From Bacteroidota bacterium (GTDB lineage: Bacteria; Bacteroidota; Bacteroidia; Flavobacteriales; Flavobacteriaceae), in NCBI GenBank assembly GCA_022562895.1, contig JADFOK010000002.1, forward strand, positions 48,261 through 112,260: a stretch of DNA of 64,000 nt, read 5' to 3'. A program made the position numbers and the translations under genes. Below, one piece after another: positions 47,503-56,202 of the stretch. Under the pieces are notes generated by a model. It did not search any database and had not been told where the DNA came from. It was given only the letters and a program-made list of their open reading frames with translations. Position 1 is the first letter of the stretch; each line of letters opens with the position of its first letter.

Positions 47503-47644
47503 CAATTATATATTTGAATTAAAAACCCCTAATTTTAATTTATTATAAGACAAAATCACAATATTTATTAGTTAAACTTCTCATAAAAACTATGCCATTT
47601 GTAACAAAATTTAGATTTTTAAGTCTTTAAATGAAACTTAATAA

Positions 47645-50308
47645 ATGAGTAATAAAGCAATAGTATTATTTCTCTTTGGCTTTTATTTTTCTTTAAATCT
47701 TTTTTCTCAAGAAGAAACCTCAGCCTCAAAAAGAAGTTATACTACGAAATCTATTGCTAATCTCACAGCCCCAAAGATAGATGGAATCCTGGATGATACC
47801 GCGTGGGATATTGTAGAATGGACCACAGATTATGTTGAATTTGAACCCGATAATGGAACTCCACCTACCGAGCAAACCAAAATGAAAATCATTTATGATG
47901 ATAAAAATTTATACGTTGCATTTCGATGTTATGATGCAGAACCCGATAAAATTGTAAAACGTCTTTCACGTAGGGATGGTTTTGAAGGAGATTGGGTGGA
48001 AATTAATTTAGATAGTTATGACGATGATCGTAGTGGATTTTCCTTTACCATAACTGCTGCAGGCGTAAAGGGTGATGAATTTATTTCGAATAATGATAAT
48101 TTTGATGAAAGTTGGAATCCTATATGGTATGCAAAAACAAATATAGATGAAGAGGGCTGGACCGCAGAAATGAGAATACCCTTAAGTCAATTACGTTTTG
48201 GAAACGAGGAAGAACAAGTTTGGGGTTTGCAATCCACAAGAAGGTATTTTAGAAATGAAGAACGCTCTTCGTGGCAAATAGTCCCTGCTAATCCACCCGG
48301 ATGGGTTAGTGAATTTGGAGAGTTACGTGGATTAATAGGATTAAAGCCTCAAAAACAATTGGAAATACAACCTTATATTGTTGGACAATTTGAAACATTT
48401 GAAGAAGAACCCGGAAATCCATTTCGAGATGGTTCCGATACAAAATTATCAGTGGGTGTAGATGCTAAAATTGGAATAACCAATGACCTTACCGTTGATT
48501 TAACCATTAACCCGGATTTTGGACAAGTTGAAGCCGATCCCGGAGCTATTTCTCTTGATGGATTTGAAATCTTTTTTAGGGAACAGCGGCCCTTTTTTGT
48601 CGAAAATAAGAACATATTCAATTATCGTTTTAGTGGAAATCGAGACAATCTATTTTTCTCACGACGTATAGGACGCAGCCCTCAAGGATCTTCTACTTCA
48701 GATGCAGATAAAGGAGAATTTGAAGATATTCCAGATAATACAACTATTTTAGGTGCTGCTAAGTTTAGTGGTAAGACCAAGGAAGGTTGGTCTATCGGGG
48801 TACTTGAAAGTATAACGGCCAAGGAATATGCAAAAATTGAATTAAGTGACGATGAAGATCTTTTAAATGGATTGAAGGACATTGGAGAAAAAAGACGTGA
48901 GCTTATAGAACCATTGACCAATTATTTTGTAAGTAGAATTCAAAAGGATTTTAATGAACGAAATACATATATTGGAGGAATTTTTACTTCAACCAATCGT
49001 AAATTAGAAGATAATCTCTCATTCCTTCATAAAAATGCTTATACCGGGGGATTGGATTTTAGACATAACTGGAAGGATCGGAAGTATTATTTAAGAGGAG
49101 ATTTTGTTTTAAGTAATGTAAATGGAAGTGAAGAAGCTATTACAAGGACACAGGAATCCCTAACACATCTTTTTCAGAGAGTAGATGCAGGACATGTTGA
49201 ACTAGATACATCCAGAACTAAACTTACAGGAACAGGTGGAAGATTGGAATTTGGAAAGTCAAGTGAAGGAAATTGGCGATATAATTTTGGAGGAAATTGG
49301 CGTTCTCCCGAACTGGAATTAAACGATATAGGGTTTTTAAGGCGAGCCGATATAATTCGTCAATATGTAAACCTAACCAGATTGTTCACTAAACCCACCT
49401 CATGGTATCGTCGCATAAATATAAGATTTGAACAGTTTACCAGTTTTGATTTTGATGGAAATTATAACCGTATTCAATATGAGTTAAATGGGTTTATCAA
49501 CTACAAAAATAATTGGTGGAGTGAGTGGGGAGCAGCTCATAAACCAAGAACTTACAGTAACACTGTGTTGCGAGGTGGGCCACGCTGGCGGTGGTCTGAT
49601 GAAAATTTTTGGTTCTTTTTTTCCGGTACAGACCAACGTAAAAAGTTAAGTATTATCTTGGGATATGTAAACTCAAGAGCCCGTCAAAATAATTTTTCTC
49701 TTGACAGATATGAAGTACGCTTTAGATATCAACCATTAGATGCACTAAGTTTATCTTTATCTACTGAATATTCTAGTAATCCTAATAAAACACAATACGT
49801 AACTGAAACCGATTTTAATGGCACTCCAAGGTATATTACCGCAGAGATCGATAACGAATCAATAAGTGTTACACTACGGATTAATTATACAATCAATCCA
49901 AACCTAACAATACAGTATTATGGGCAACCTTTTATTTTTAATGCGGAGTATTCTAATTTTAATCGTGTTAATAATCCTGTTGCCAAAGACCTAAATGATC
50001 GGGTTACATGGTTTGGTAACAATCAAATATCATTTGAGGATGGGGTTTATCAGGTTGATGAAGATTTAGACGGGAAAACAGATTACTCTTTTAGCGATCC
50101 TAATTTTTCATTTGTACAGTTTCGTTCTAATTTAGTAATACGATGGGAATATATTCCCGGTTCAGAAATATTTTTTGTTTGGTCGCAGGGAATAACAGGT
50201 ATTGATGACCCTACCAATAGCTTTAAAACAATTATTGAAAATCAAATCTTTAACCAACAGCCTGAAAACATCTTTTTGATTAAAGCAACATATAGATTTG
50301 TTTTGTAA
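47645..50308 (+). CDS. DUF5916 outer-membrane protein with CBM9-like N-terminal domain
   Basis: Large outer-membrane protein of 887 residues. Signal peptide (ending LFSQ), then a carbohydrate-binding family 9-like domain at about residues 40-220 (KIDGILDDTAWDIVEWTTDY; AAGVKGDEF; WTAEMRIPLSQLRFG), then a DUF5916 barrel (SVGVDAKIGITNDLTVDLTI with NPDFGQVEADP) ending in Leu. Function is unknown; some relatives are described near surface glycan-use genes. It is a stand-alone gene with promoter-like sequence upstream but no partner. Confidence 0.9.
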   Translation: MSNKAIVLFLFGFYFSLNLFSQEETSASKRSYTTKSIANLTAPKIDGILDDTAWDIVEWTTDYVEFEPDNGTPPTEQTKMKIIYDDKNLYVAFRCYDAEPDKIVKRLSRRDGFEGDWVEINLDSYDDDRSGFSFTITAAGVKGDEFISNNDNFDESWNPIWYAKTNIDEEGWTAEMRIPLSQLRFGNEEEQVWGLQSTRRYFRNEERSSWQIVPANPPGWVSEFGELRGLIGLKPQKQLEIQPYIVGQFETFEEEPGNPFRDGSDTKLSVGVDAKIGITNDLTVDLTINPDFGQVEADPGAISLDGFEIFFREQRPFFVENKNIFNYRFSGNRDNLFFSRRIGRSPQGSSTSDADKGEFEDIPDNTTILGAAKFSGKTKEGWSIGVLESITAKEYAKIELSDDEDLLNGLKDIGEKRRELIEPLTNYFVSRIQKDFNERNTYIGGIFTSTNRKLEDNLSFLHKNAYTGGLDFRHNWKDRKYYLRGDFVLSNVNGSEEAITRTQESLTHLFQRVDAGHVELDTSRTKLTGTGGRLEFGKSSEGNWRYNFGGNWRSPELELNDIGFLRRADIIRQYVNLTRLFTKPTSWYRRINIRFEQFTSFDFDGNYNRIQYELNGFINYKNNWWSEWGAAHKPRTYSNTVLRGGPRWRWSDENFWFFFSGTDQRKKLSIILGYVNSRARQNNFSLDRYEVRFRYQPLDALSLSLSTEYSSNPNKTQYVTETDFNGTPRYITAEIDNESISVTLRINYTINPNLTIQYYGQPFIFNAEYSNFNRVNNPVAKDLNDRVTWFGNNQISFEDGVYQVDEDLDGKTDYSFSDPNFSFVQFRSNLVIRWEYIPGSEIFFVWSQGITGIDDPTNSFKTIIENQIFNQQPENIFLIKATYRFVL

Positions 50309-50479
50309 ATAATAAATTTCCCTCTTGTAATTTGGCACTGAATGGTATCTCTATGAGAATTCATTTTTCAAGTAATTGTGAATTTATCAATTCATTATAC
50401 AGTCTTCAGAAAGTGTACTAAATGATTGATTTTATTAAGAAACTTAAGGAACCTTACTCAAAAACAACATTAACTCAAA

Positions 50480-51289
50480 TCAACTTTTATTTTCCTGGAT
50501 CTTAGTATTTGCCTTGAGCAAGTTTTTTTGATACCTACTTTGCACAATGTCAATAAGAACAAGTATAATAATAACAAAGTAAAATGTGGTTTTACTCATA
50601 GGAGTTATAGGGTTACCAAAAAGTTTGATTTGAGCGATATAACCACCTTCCGAAAGAAGCATTACTCCTACAATGAGTAGTATGAACAATCCTAATACTT
50701 CATACATTCTGTTTTTCTGAAGAAAAGAAGAAACCTTATCTGCTAATACAATCATTAAGACTCCTCCAGCGACAATTGCTATGGTCATTAATATCATTTG
50801 ATTTGTAAATACCATTCCCGTAGTAAGTGCCATAGCACTTAATATGGAATCAAAAGAAAAAACCAAGTTCATAATTACAATCCAAAAAATAATTTTCTTA
50901 ATCGATCTTTTATTATCATCGGTTTTTTCATGTTCTTTTAAAAGCATCATATGCCATATTTCTTTTATCGCAGTATATATTAAAAAAACACCCCCTACAA
51001 GTACAATGACGCTATGTATATTAAATTCAAATTCTAATATATTATTTCCGTGTAGACTTGCAAAAGGATCTTGGAAAAATTGGATGAGGGACATTAACCC
51101 AAAAAGTAAAACAATACGTAAAAATATAGCTAGACCTATCCCTAATTTCCGAACTTTACTTTGTTTTTCCGGGGGAGCTTTTTTAGATTCTAATGATATA
51201 TATAATAGGTTATCAAAGCCTAAAACAATTTGAAGTAATACCAACATTAATAGAGTAAATAAATTTTCAAGTGTAAAGAGTGCTTCCAT
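50480..51289 (-). CDS. TerC-family integral membrane protein
   Basis: Inner-membrane protein of the TerC family (characterised members export Mn2+ or affect tellurite resistance and membrane-protein metalation). Seven or more TM helices, with the conserved acidic/FDN motif LGFDNLLYISLES near residue 25 and VFSFDSILSAMALT near 145, the family's paired Asp motifs. 269 residues fits. The gap of 171 bp to the DUF5916 gene holds no feature I can support. Confidence 0.9.
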   Translation of the reverse strand: MEALFTLENLFTLLMLVLLQIVLGFDNLLYISLESKKAPPEKQSKVRKLGIGLAIFLRIVLLFGLMSLIQFFQDPFASLHGNNILEFEFNIHSVIVLVGGVFLIYTAIKEIWHMMLLKEHEKTDDNKRSIKKIIFWIVIMNLVFSFDSILSAMALTTGMVFTNQMILMTIAIVAGGVLMIVLADKVSSFLQKNRMYEVLGLFILLIVGVMLLSEGGYIAQIKLFGNPITPMSKTTFYFVIIILVLIDIVQSRYQKNLLKANTKIQENKS

Positions 51290-51323
51290 TTTTTATTTCT
51301 TTAAAGTAATATAGTTTATAAAA

Positions 51324-54179
51324 TTAATGAGCTTCCAGCCAATTTTTGCCTGTGCCTAATTCTACTTCCAGAGGTACTAAAAGCTGATATGCATTTTCCA
51401 TTTCGGATTTAATGAGAGATTTGAGCTCTTCCAATTCGGGTTTGTAAATATCAAAAACCAATTCATCGTGCACTTGTAGCAACATTTTACTTCTAAAATC
51501 ACCCTCTTTAAACTTTTTATGAATATGAATCATAGCAATTTTAATGATGTCTGCAGCACTACCTTGTATTGGAGCATTTATTGCATTACGCTCAGCAGCT
51601 CCTCTAACAATAGCGTTACCCGCATTAATTGCATTAAGATATCTACGTCGACCTAACACAGTTTGAACATAACCATTATCACGGGCAAAATTAATTTGTT
51701 CGCTCATATAACTTTTAAGTTTTGGATAGGTATTGTAATAGGTTTCTATTAATTCTTTAGCTTCATTTCGACTTAGATTTGTTTGATTGCTGAGCCCAAA
51801 AGCCGAAACCCCATAAATAATTCCGAAATTTACCGTTTTAGCATTGCCTCGTTGTTCACGAGTGACTTTATCAAGAGGTACATTAAATACTTTTGATGCG
51901 GTTGAAGCATGAATGTCTTCTCCATTTTTAAAGGCTTGTATCATGTTTTCTTCCTCACTTAATGCAGCAATAATGCGAAGTTCTATTTGTGAATAATCTG
52001 CAGATAACAAAACATAGTCTTTGTTACGTGAAATAAATGCTTTCCTGACCTGACGTCCACGATCTGTTCGAATTGGTATGTTTTGCAGGTTTGGATTGTT
52101 ACTACTCAATCGACCCGTAGTGGCAACAGTCTGCATATAATCTGTATGAACACGGCCTGTTAGAGGTTCTACTTGTTCCGGTAATGCATCTACATAGGTA
52201 CTTTTTAATTTTGCGAGTCCCCGATATTCCAAAATATCGTGTATAATTTTATGGTCTTTAGCCAAATAGGAGAGTACATCTTCGGCGGTAGAATATTGAC
52301 CCGTTTTAGTTTTCTTGGGTTTATCCACCAACTTCATTTTATCGAATAAAATAACGCCTAATTGTTTCGGAGAAGCAATATTAAATTCCTCTCCGGCAGA
52401 TTTGTAAATTTTGGATTCTAATTTATTTATATCTGTATTCAATTTCGAAGAAAGACCCGTTAAAAATTTTTTATCCAAGTTAATGCCTTCCAATTCCATA
52501 TCGGCTAATACATGTAGCAAAGGAATTTCAATCTCATCAAACAATTTTTGAGTGTTAGCCTCCCCTAATTCTTTTTCAAAATGTTCCTTTAGTTGAAGCG
52601 TAATATCAGCGTCTTCAACAGCATACTCAGTTTGTTTATCAAGGGGGACCTCTCTCATCGAAAGCTGGTTCTTCCCTTTTTTCCCTATTAGCTCTGTGAT
52701 AGAAACAGGGGTGTAATTTAAATAGGTTTCTGAAAGTACATCCATGTTATGACGCATATCGGGATTAATAAGATAATGAGCCAACATAGTATCAAAAAGC
52801 TTTCCTTTTACTGAAACATTATACTTAGCGAGAACTTTAATATCATACTTTATATTCTGACCAATTTTTTCAATTTGTTCAGCTTCAAAAAATGGTCGCA
52901 ATTGTTCTATAATCTTTTGTGCTTCTTCTTTGGCTTTAGGAAAGGGAAGGTAATATCCTTTGCCTGTTTCCCATGCAAAGGATATTCCTACAAGTTTTGC
53001 TGTAATTGGGTTGAGTCCGGTAGTTTCAGTGTCAAAACATACGCTGGATTGTTTCATTAAATTCTGAAGAAAAAGAGTGGTGCCAATTCCGGGTTGAACA
53101 CTTTGGTAAAAATGATCTGTTGTTTCAATAGTCTCACGGGGGCTAAATGTTTTTATTTCTTGTGGAGATTCACCGTCACCTCCAAAAAGTGAAAACTGAC
53201 CGGTTCCTGCTGAGGTTTTTGCCTCACTCCTTGCGATTTTAGAAGGAATCACCTCAGATTGGGTAGTAGATGTTATGGTTTTATCTGTACTGTCAGGAAA
53301 TGTTTTGATTAAATTGTCGGTTAGTCGTCTAAATTCTAATTCCTGAAAAATTACTTTTACAGCTTCGATATTAGGATGGTTTAACTCGTAATCTTCTTCG
53401 TGGAATTTCACTGGGACATCTAATATAATAGTTGCTAGTTTTTTTGAAAGTAAACCAAGTTCTTTATTGGCTTCTATTTTTTCCCTCATCTTTCCTTTTA
53501 GTTGATGAGTGTTTGCTAACAGCTCTTCCATGCTTCCATATTTGGCAATGAATTTTTTAGCAGTTTTGTCACCCACTCCAGGAAGACCAGGAATATTATC
53601 ACTAGCATCTCCCATCATCCCTAAATAATCTATTACTTGCTCAGGGCGTACAACACCAAAACGTTCTTGTATTTCGGAAATCCCCCAGGTTTCATAACCT
53701 CCACCAAACATGGGTCTGTACATAAATATATTTTCAGAAACCAATTGCCCAAAGTCCTTATCGGATGTTACCATAAAGACTTGGTAGTTTTGTTTTTCGG
53801 CTTGTTTGGCAAGTGTTCCTATAATGTCATCTGCTTCAAATCCCTCTTTTACCACTACAGGAATATTCATAGCCTTGAGAATACTTTCTATATAAGGCAC
53901 AGCAATTTTTATAGCATCGGGAGTTACGTCACGATTGGCTTTGTATTCAGGGAATATATCAAGTCTGTCTTTACTTCCTCCTTTGTCAAAACACACAGCA
54001 AGATGGTCTGGTCTTTCTCGTTTTATTACGTCTAATAAAGAATTAATAAAACCCAAAATGGCTGATGTGTCCATTCCTTTGGAGTTAATTCTCGGGTTTT
54101 TTATTAGCGCATAATACCCTCGAAAAATAAGAGCGTATGCATCTAGAAGGAACAGTCTTTTTTTATCGGACATAGACAT
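51324..54179 (-). CDS. polA: DNA polymerase I
   Basis: Replication/repair polymerase. Order: 5' nuclease domain (LFLLDAYALIFRGYYAL; VCFDKGGSKDRLDIFPEYKA; GDASDNIPGLPGVGDKTA), a 3'-5' exonuclease domain with CFDTETTGLNP (DxE), then the family A polymerase with motif A (SADYSQIELRIIA), motif B (NAKTVNFGIIYG) and motif C (QVHDELVFD). The exonuclease Asp/Glu appear intact, so it may proofread. 951 residues. It is divergent from the isoaspartyl peptidase gene. Confidence 0.97.
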   Translation of the reverse strand: MSMSDKKRLFLLDAYALIFRGYYALIKNPRINSKGMDTSAILGFINSLLDVIKRERPDHLAVCFDKGGSKDRLDIFPEYKANRDVTPDAIKIAVPYIESILKAMNIPVVVKEGFEADDIIGTLAKQAEKQNYQVFMVTSDKDFGQLVSENIFMYRPMFGGGYETWGISEIQERFGVVRPEQVIDYLGMMGDASDNIPGLPGVGDKTAKKFIAKYGSMEELLANTHQLKGKMREKIEANKELGLLSKKLATIILDVPVKFHEEDYELNHPNIEAVKVIFQELEFRRLTDNLIKTFPDSTDKTITSTTQSEVIPSKIARSEAKTSAGTGQFSLFGGDGESPQEIKTFSPRETIETTDHFYQSVQPGIGTTLFLQNLMKQSSVCFDTETTGLNPITAKLVGISFAWETGKGYYLPFPKAKEEAQKIIEQLRPFFEAEQIEKIGQNIKYDIKVLAKYNVSVKGKLFDTMLAHYLINPDMRHNMDVLSETYLNYTPVSITELIGKKGKNQLSMREVPLDKQTEYAVEDADITLQLKEHFEKELGEANTQKLFDEIEIPLLHVLADMELEGINLDKKFLTGLSSKLNTDINKLESKIYKSAGEEFNIASPKQLGVILFDKMKLVDKPKKTKTGQYSTAEDVLSYLAKDHKIIHDILEYRGLAKLKSTYVDALPEQVEPLTGRVHTDYMQTVATTGRLSSNNPNLQNIPIRTDRGRQVRKAFISRNKDYVLLSADYSQIELRIIAALSEEENMIQAFKNGEDIHASTASKVFNVPLDKVTREQRGNAKTVNFGIIYGVSAFGLSNQTNLSRNEAKELIETYYNTYPKLKSYMSEQINFARDNGYVQTVLGRRRYLNAINAGNAIVRGAAERNAINAPIQGSAADIIKIAMIHIHKKFKEGDFRSKMLLQVHDELVFDIYKPELEELKSLIKSEMENAYQLLVPLEVELGTGKNWLEAH

Positions 54180-54259
54180 TGAATTAATTTTATAAAACTA
54201 CTAAACTTATCTCTCGAATTGAAATGCAATTTGTAATTTTCAGTTTTAAAATTTTATAA

Positions 54260-55189
54260 ATGAATAATTTTTCGATAGCCATTCATGGAGGTGCAGGCAC
54301 TTTGGTAAAAGGGATGATGACCCCACACCTTGAAATTGAATATAAACAAGCGTTAAAAGAAGCTTTAGATAAAGGGTATCAAGTTTTAGAACAAGGAAAA
54401 ACAGCTGTAGAAGCCGTGGAACAAGCAGTAATTGTTTTGGAGGATTCCCATTTGTTTAATGCTGGAAAGGGAAGTGTATTCACAGCAACCCAAACGCATG
54501 AAATGGATGCGAGCATTATGGATGGAAAAACCTTAAACGCAGGAGCAGTATCTTTAATTACAGGGATTAAAAATCCGGTTACTTTAGCACGTGATGTCAT
54601 GGATAAAAGTGAGTATGTTTTTTTAGCAGGAGAAGGTGCTATGTTATTTGCAAGGCATTTAAATTATATTCTTGAACCACCTACTTATTTTTATGATAAA
54701 CTTCGTTATAAGCAGTGGTTAGAAATAAAACATACAGATAATTTTAAGTTGGATCATTCAGAGAAAAAAGATTCTAAATTTGGTACCGTAGGTGCAGTTG
54801 CCTGCGATAAAAATGGAAATATAGCTGCTGGAACTTCAACAGGAGGCATGACCAATAAGCGTTATGGAAGAGTAGGAGATACCCCAATAATTGGTGCCGG
54901 AAATTATGCAAGTAACAAAACCTGTGCTGTGTCCTGTACTGGAAGCGGAGAATATTTTATTCGGGGTGTTGTGGCCTATGATGTAGCAAGTTTAATAGAG
55001 CATAAAGGAATGTCTCTTAACGATGCTTCAAATGAAGTGATCAATAAAAGAATATTAGAAATAGGAGGTGATGGTGGTTTAATTGCAGTCAATGCTCAGG
55101 GCGATATTGCTATGGTTTTTAATACTGAAGGCATGTATAGAGCGTGTAAAACTTCAAACGGAAAGGAAATAATTTTTATTTATAAATAA
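54260..55189 (+). CDS. iaaA: Isoaspartyl peptidase/L-asparaginase (Ntn hydrolase)
   Basis: Cleaves beta-aspartyl dipeptides and L-asparagine after self-cleavage at the catalytic Thr. The N-terminal SIAIHGGAGTL and NAGKGSVFT motifs and the nucleophile GTVGAVACD (about residues 176-184) with GTSTGGMTNK and GRVGDTPIIGAG are all present. 309 residues. It sits convergent to cyanophycinase and next to cyanophycin synthetase, so its likely job here is to split the beta-Asp-Arg dipeptides released from cyanophycin. It lacks a signal peptide, unlike the glycosylasparaginase paralogue at 60.3 kb. Confidence 0.93.
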   Translation: MNNFSIAIHGGAGTLVKGMMTPHLEIEYKQALKEALDKGYQVLEQGKTAVEAVEQAVIVLEDSHLFNAGKGSVFTATQTHEMDASIMDGKTLNAGAVSLITGIKNPVTLARDVMDKSEYVFLAGEGAMLFARHLNYILEPPTYFYDKLRYKQWLEIKHTDNFKLDHSEKKDSKFGTVGAVACDKNGNIAAGTSTGGMTNKRYGRVGDTPIIGAGNYASNKTCAVSCTGSGEYFIRGVVAYDVASLIEHKGMSLNDASNEVINKRILEIGGDGGLIAVNAQGDIAMVFNTEGMYRACKTSNGKEIIFIYK

Positions 55190-55242
55190 TGATTCAGAAA
55201 CAATAGTCCCTTAAAAGTGTTGAAATAACTTTTTATATGAAA

Positions 55243-56103
55243 CTAAACAAAAGGGGCATCAATAGGTAACACCTTTACTTTTCTGGTTTTAATATTAAAA
55301 TGATCTCCATTAGATAGGATATGGACCACTAAATTACTAATACTCATAGGTGTTCCATTTTTTAATAACGATTCATTGTTATGGGTAAGGTTATTTGCAT
55401 CAAAGATGATAATCATTCCAGAGCCAATAACTTCAATCTCTTCACATTTTTTTATAACAAGTCCAGTATCTTCGGCTAATCCAATTCCTAAAATGTTTGG
55501 AAATTTTGCCATAGCTTCAGCTTGTCTGCCAAATCGTCCTCTTTTAATAAAATGGGTGTCGAAAATTAAATTTGGAGCAAATCCTAATCCTTTATACATC
55601 GTTACAGTACCTTTAAAAAAAGCTTCTGTACTACTTCCACCAGCAATCATTTCTTTAGTCATAGCCATCGCTCCTGCACTCGTTCCTGCAATCACAAAAC
55701 CTTCTTCATTATAGTAGCGATCCATCATAATCTTATGAATGGTTGTATCACCAATTTTATCTGTAATTCTTGATTGTTTACCTCCGGAAAACATGACGCA
55801 ATTGGCTGTTTTGATCAATGCAATAGATTCCGGCTTTTCAGCATCTTTTTTACTTTGTATATCTAAAATATGTACATTATTACATCCCAATTTTGTAAAT
55901 GCTTTCATGTAAATTTCGCCAACTTTAACAGGGATACTTGACGCTGTAGTAATTACAATAATTTTTGCTTCAACACCTCCACTTTCTTTTACTACTCTCG
56001 AAAGAATACCTTCTTCAATATATTCTAGGGTATATCTTTCCTTAGAGTTGTGTTCTTTGTCTTCATTTCCTCCTATAGGAATTAGGGTTCCCTTTACATT
56101 CAT
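55243..56103 (-). CDS. cphB: Cyanophycinase (peptidase S51)
   Basis: Serine exopeptidase that degrades cyanophycin (poly-Asp with Arg side chains) to beta-Asp-Arg dipeptides. The S51 nucleophile motif GTSAGAMAMT is visible, along with GTLIPIGGNEDKE and FDTHFIKRGRFGR (typical cyanophycinase). I start at ATG 56103 (MNVKGTLIPIGG, 286 residues). The frame is open to 56163, but the extra residues are unlike the family and lie over the promoter region. It is divergent from cphA and convergent with iaaA, completing a cyanophycin turnover unit. Confidence 0.92.
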   Translation of the reverse strand: MNVKGTLIPIGGNEDKEHNSKERYTLEYIEEGILSRVVKESGGVEAKIIVITTASSIPVKVGEIYMKAFTKLGCNNVHILDIQSKKDAEKPESIALIKTANCVMFSGGKQSRITDKIGDTTIHKIMMDRYYNEEGFVIAGTSAGAMAMTKEMIAGGSSTEAFFKGTVTMYKGLGFAPNLIFDTHFIKRGRFGRQAEAMAKFPNILGIGLAEDTGLVIKKCEEIEVIGSGMIIIFDANNLTHNNESLLKNGTPMSISNLVVHILSNGDHFNIKTRKVKVLPIDAPFV

Positions 56104-56151
56104 AGAAATTATTTTTCTTTGGCGTAAAAATAAACTAATTTTTTTACATAA

Positions 56152-56165
56152 AAATGTATACATTT
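56152..56165. promoter_or_regulatory. Palindrome between cphB and cphA
   Basis: AAATGTATACATTT is a perfect 14-bp palindrome in the 99-bp gap between the divergent cphB and cphA starts, where a regulator controlling both could bind. No regulator gene is adjacent. Confidence 0.35.
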
Positions 56166-56202
56166 ATAATCTTTCACATTATAAAGTTTAAAGAAAATCA
56201 AC

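Noticed and set aside
50330..50350. TTGGCAC near 50,333, resembling a sigma-54 promoter
   Set aside because: There is no GC at the required distance (GG-N10-GC); the match is chance.
56103..56163. 20-codon extension of cyanophycinase
   Set aside because: The added residues are basic and hydrophobic but unlike the family, and they overlap the shared regulatory gap with cphA.
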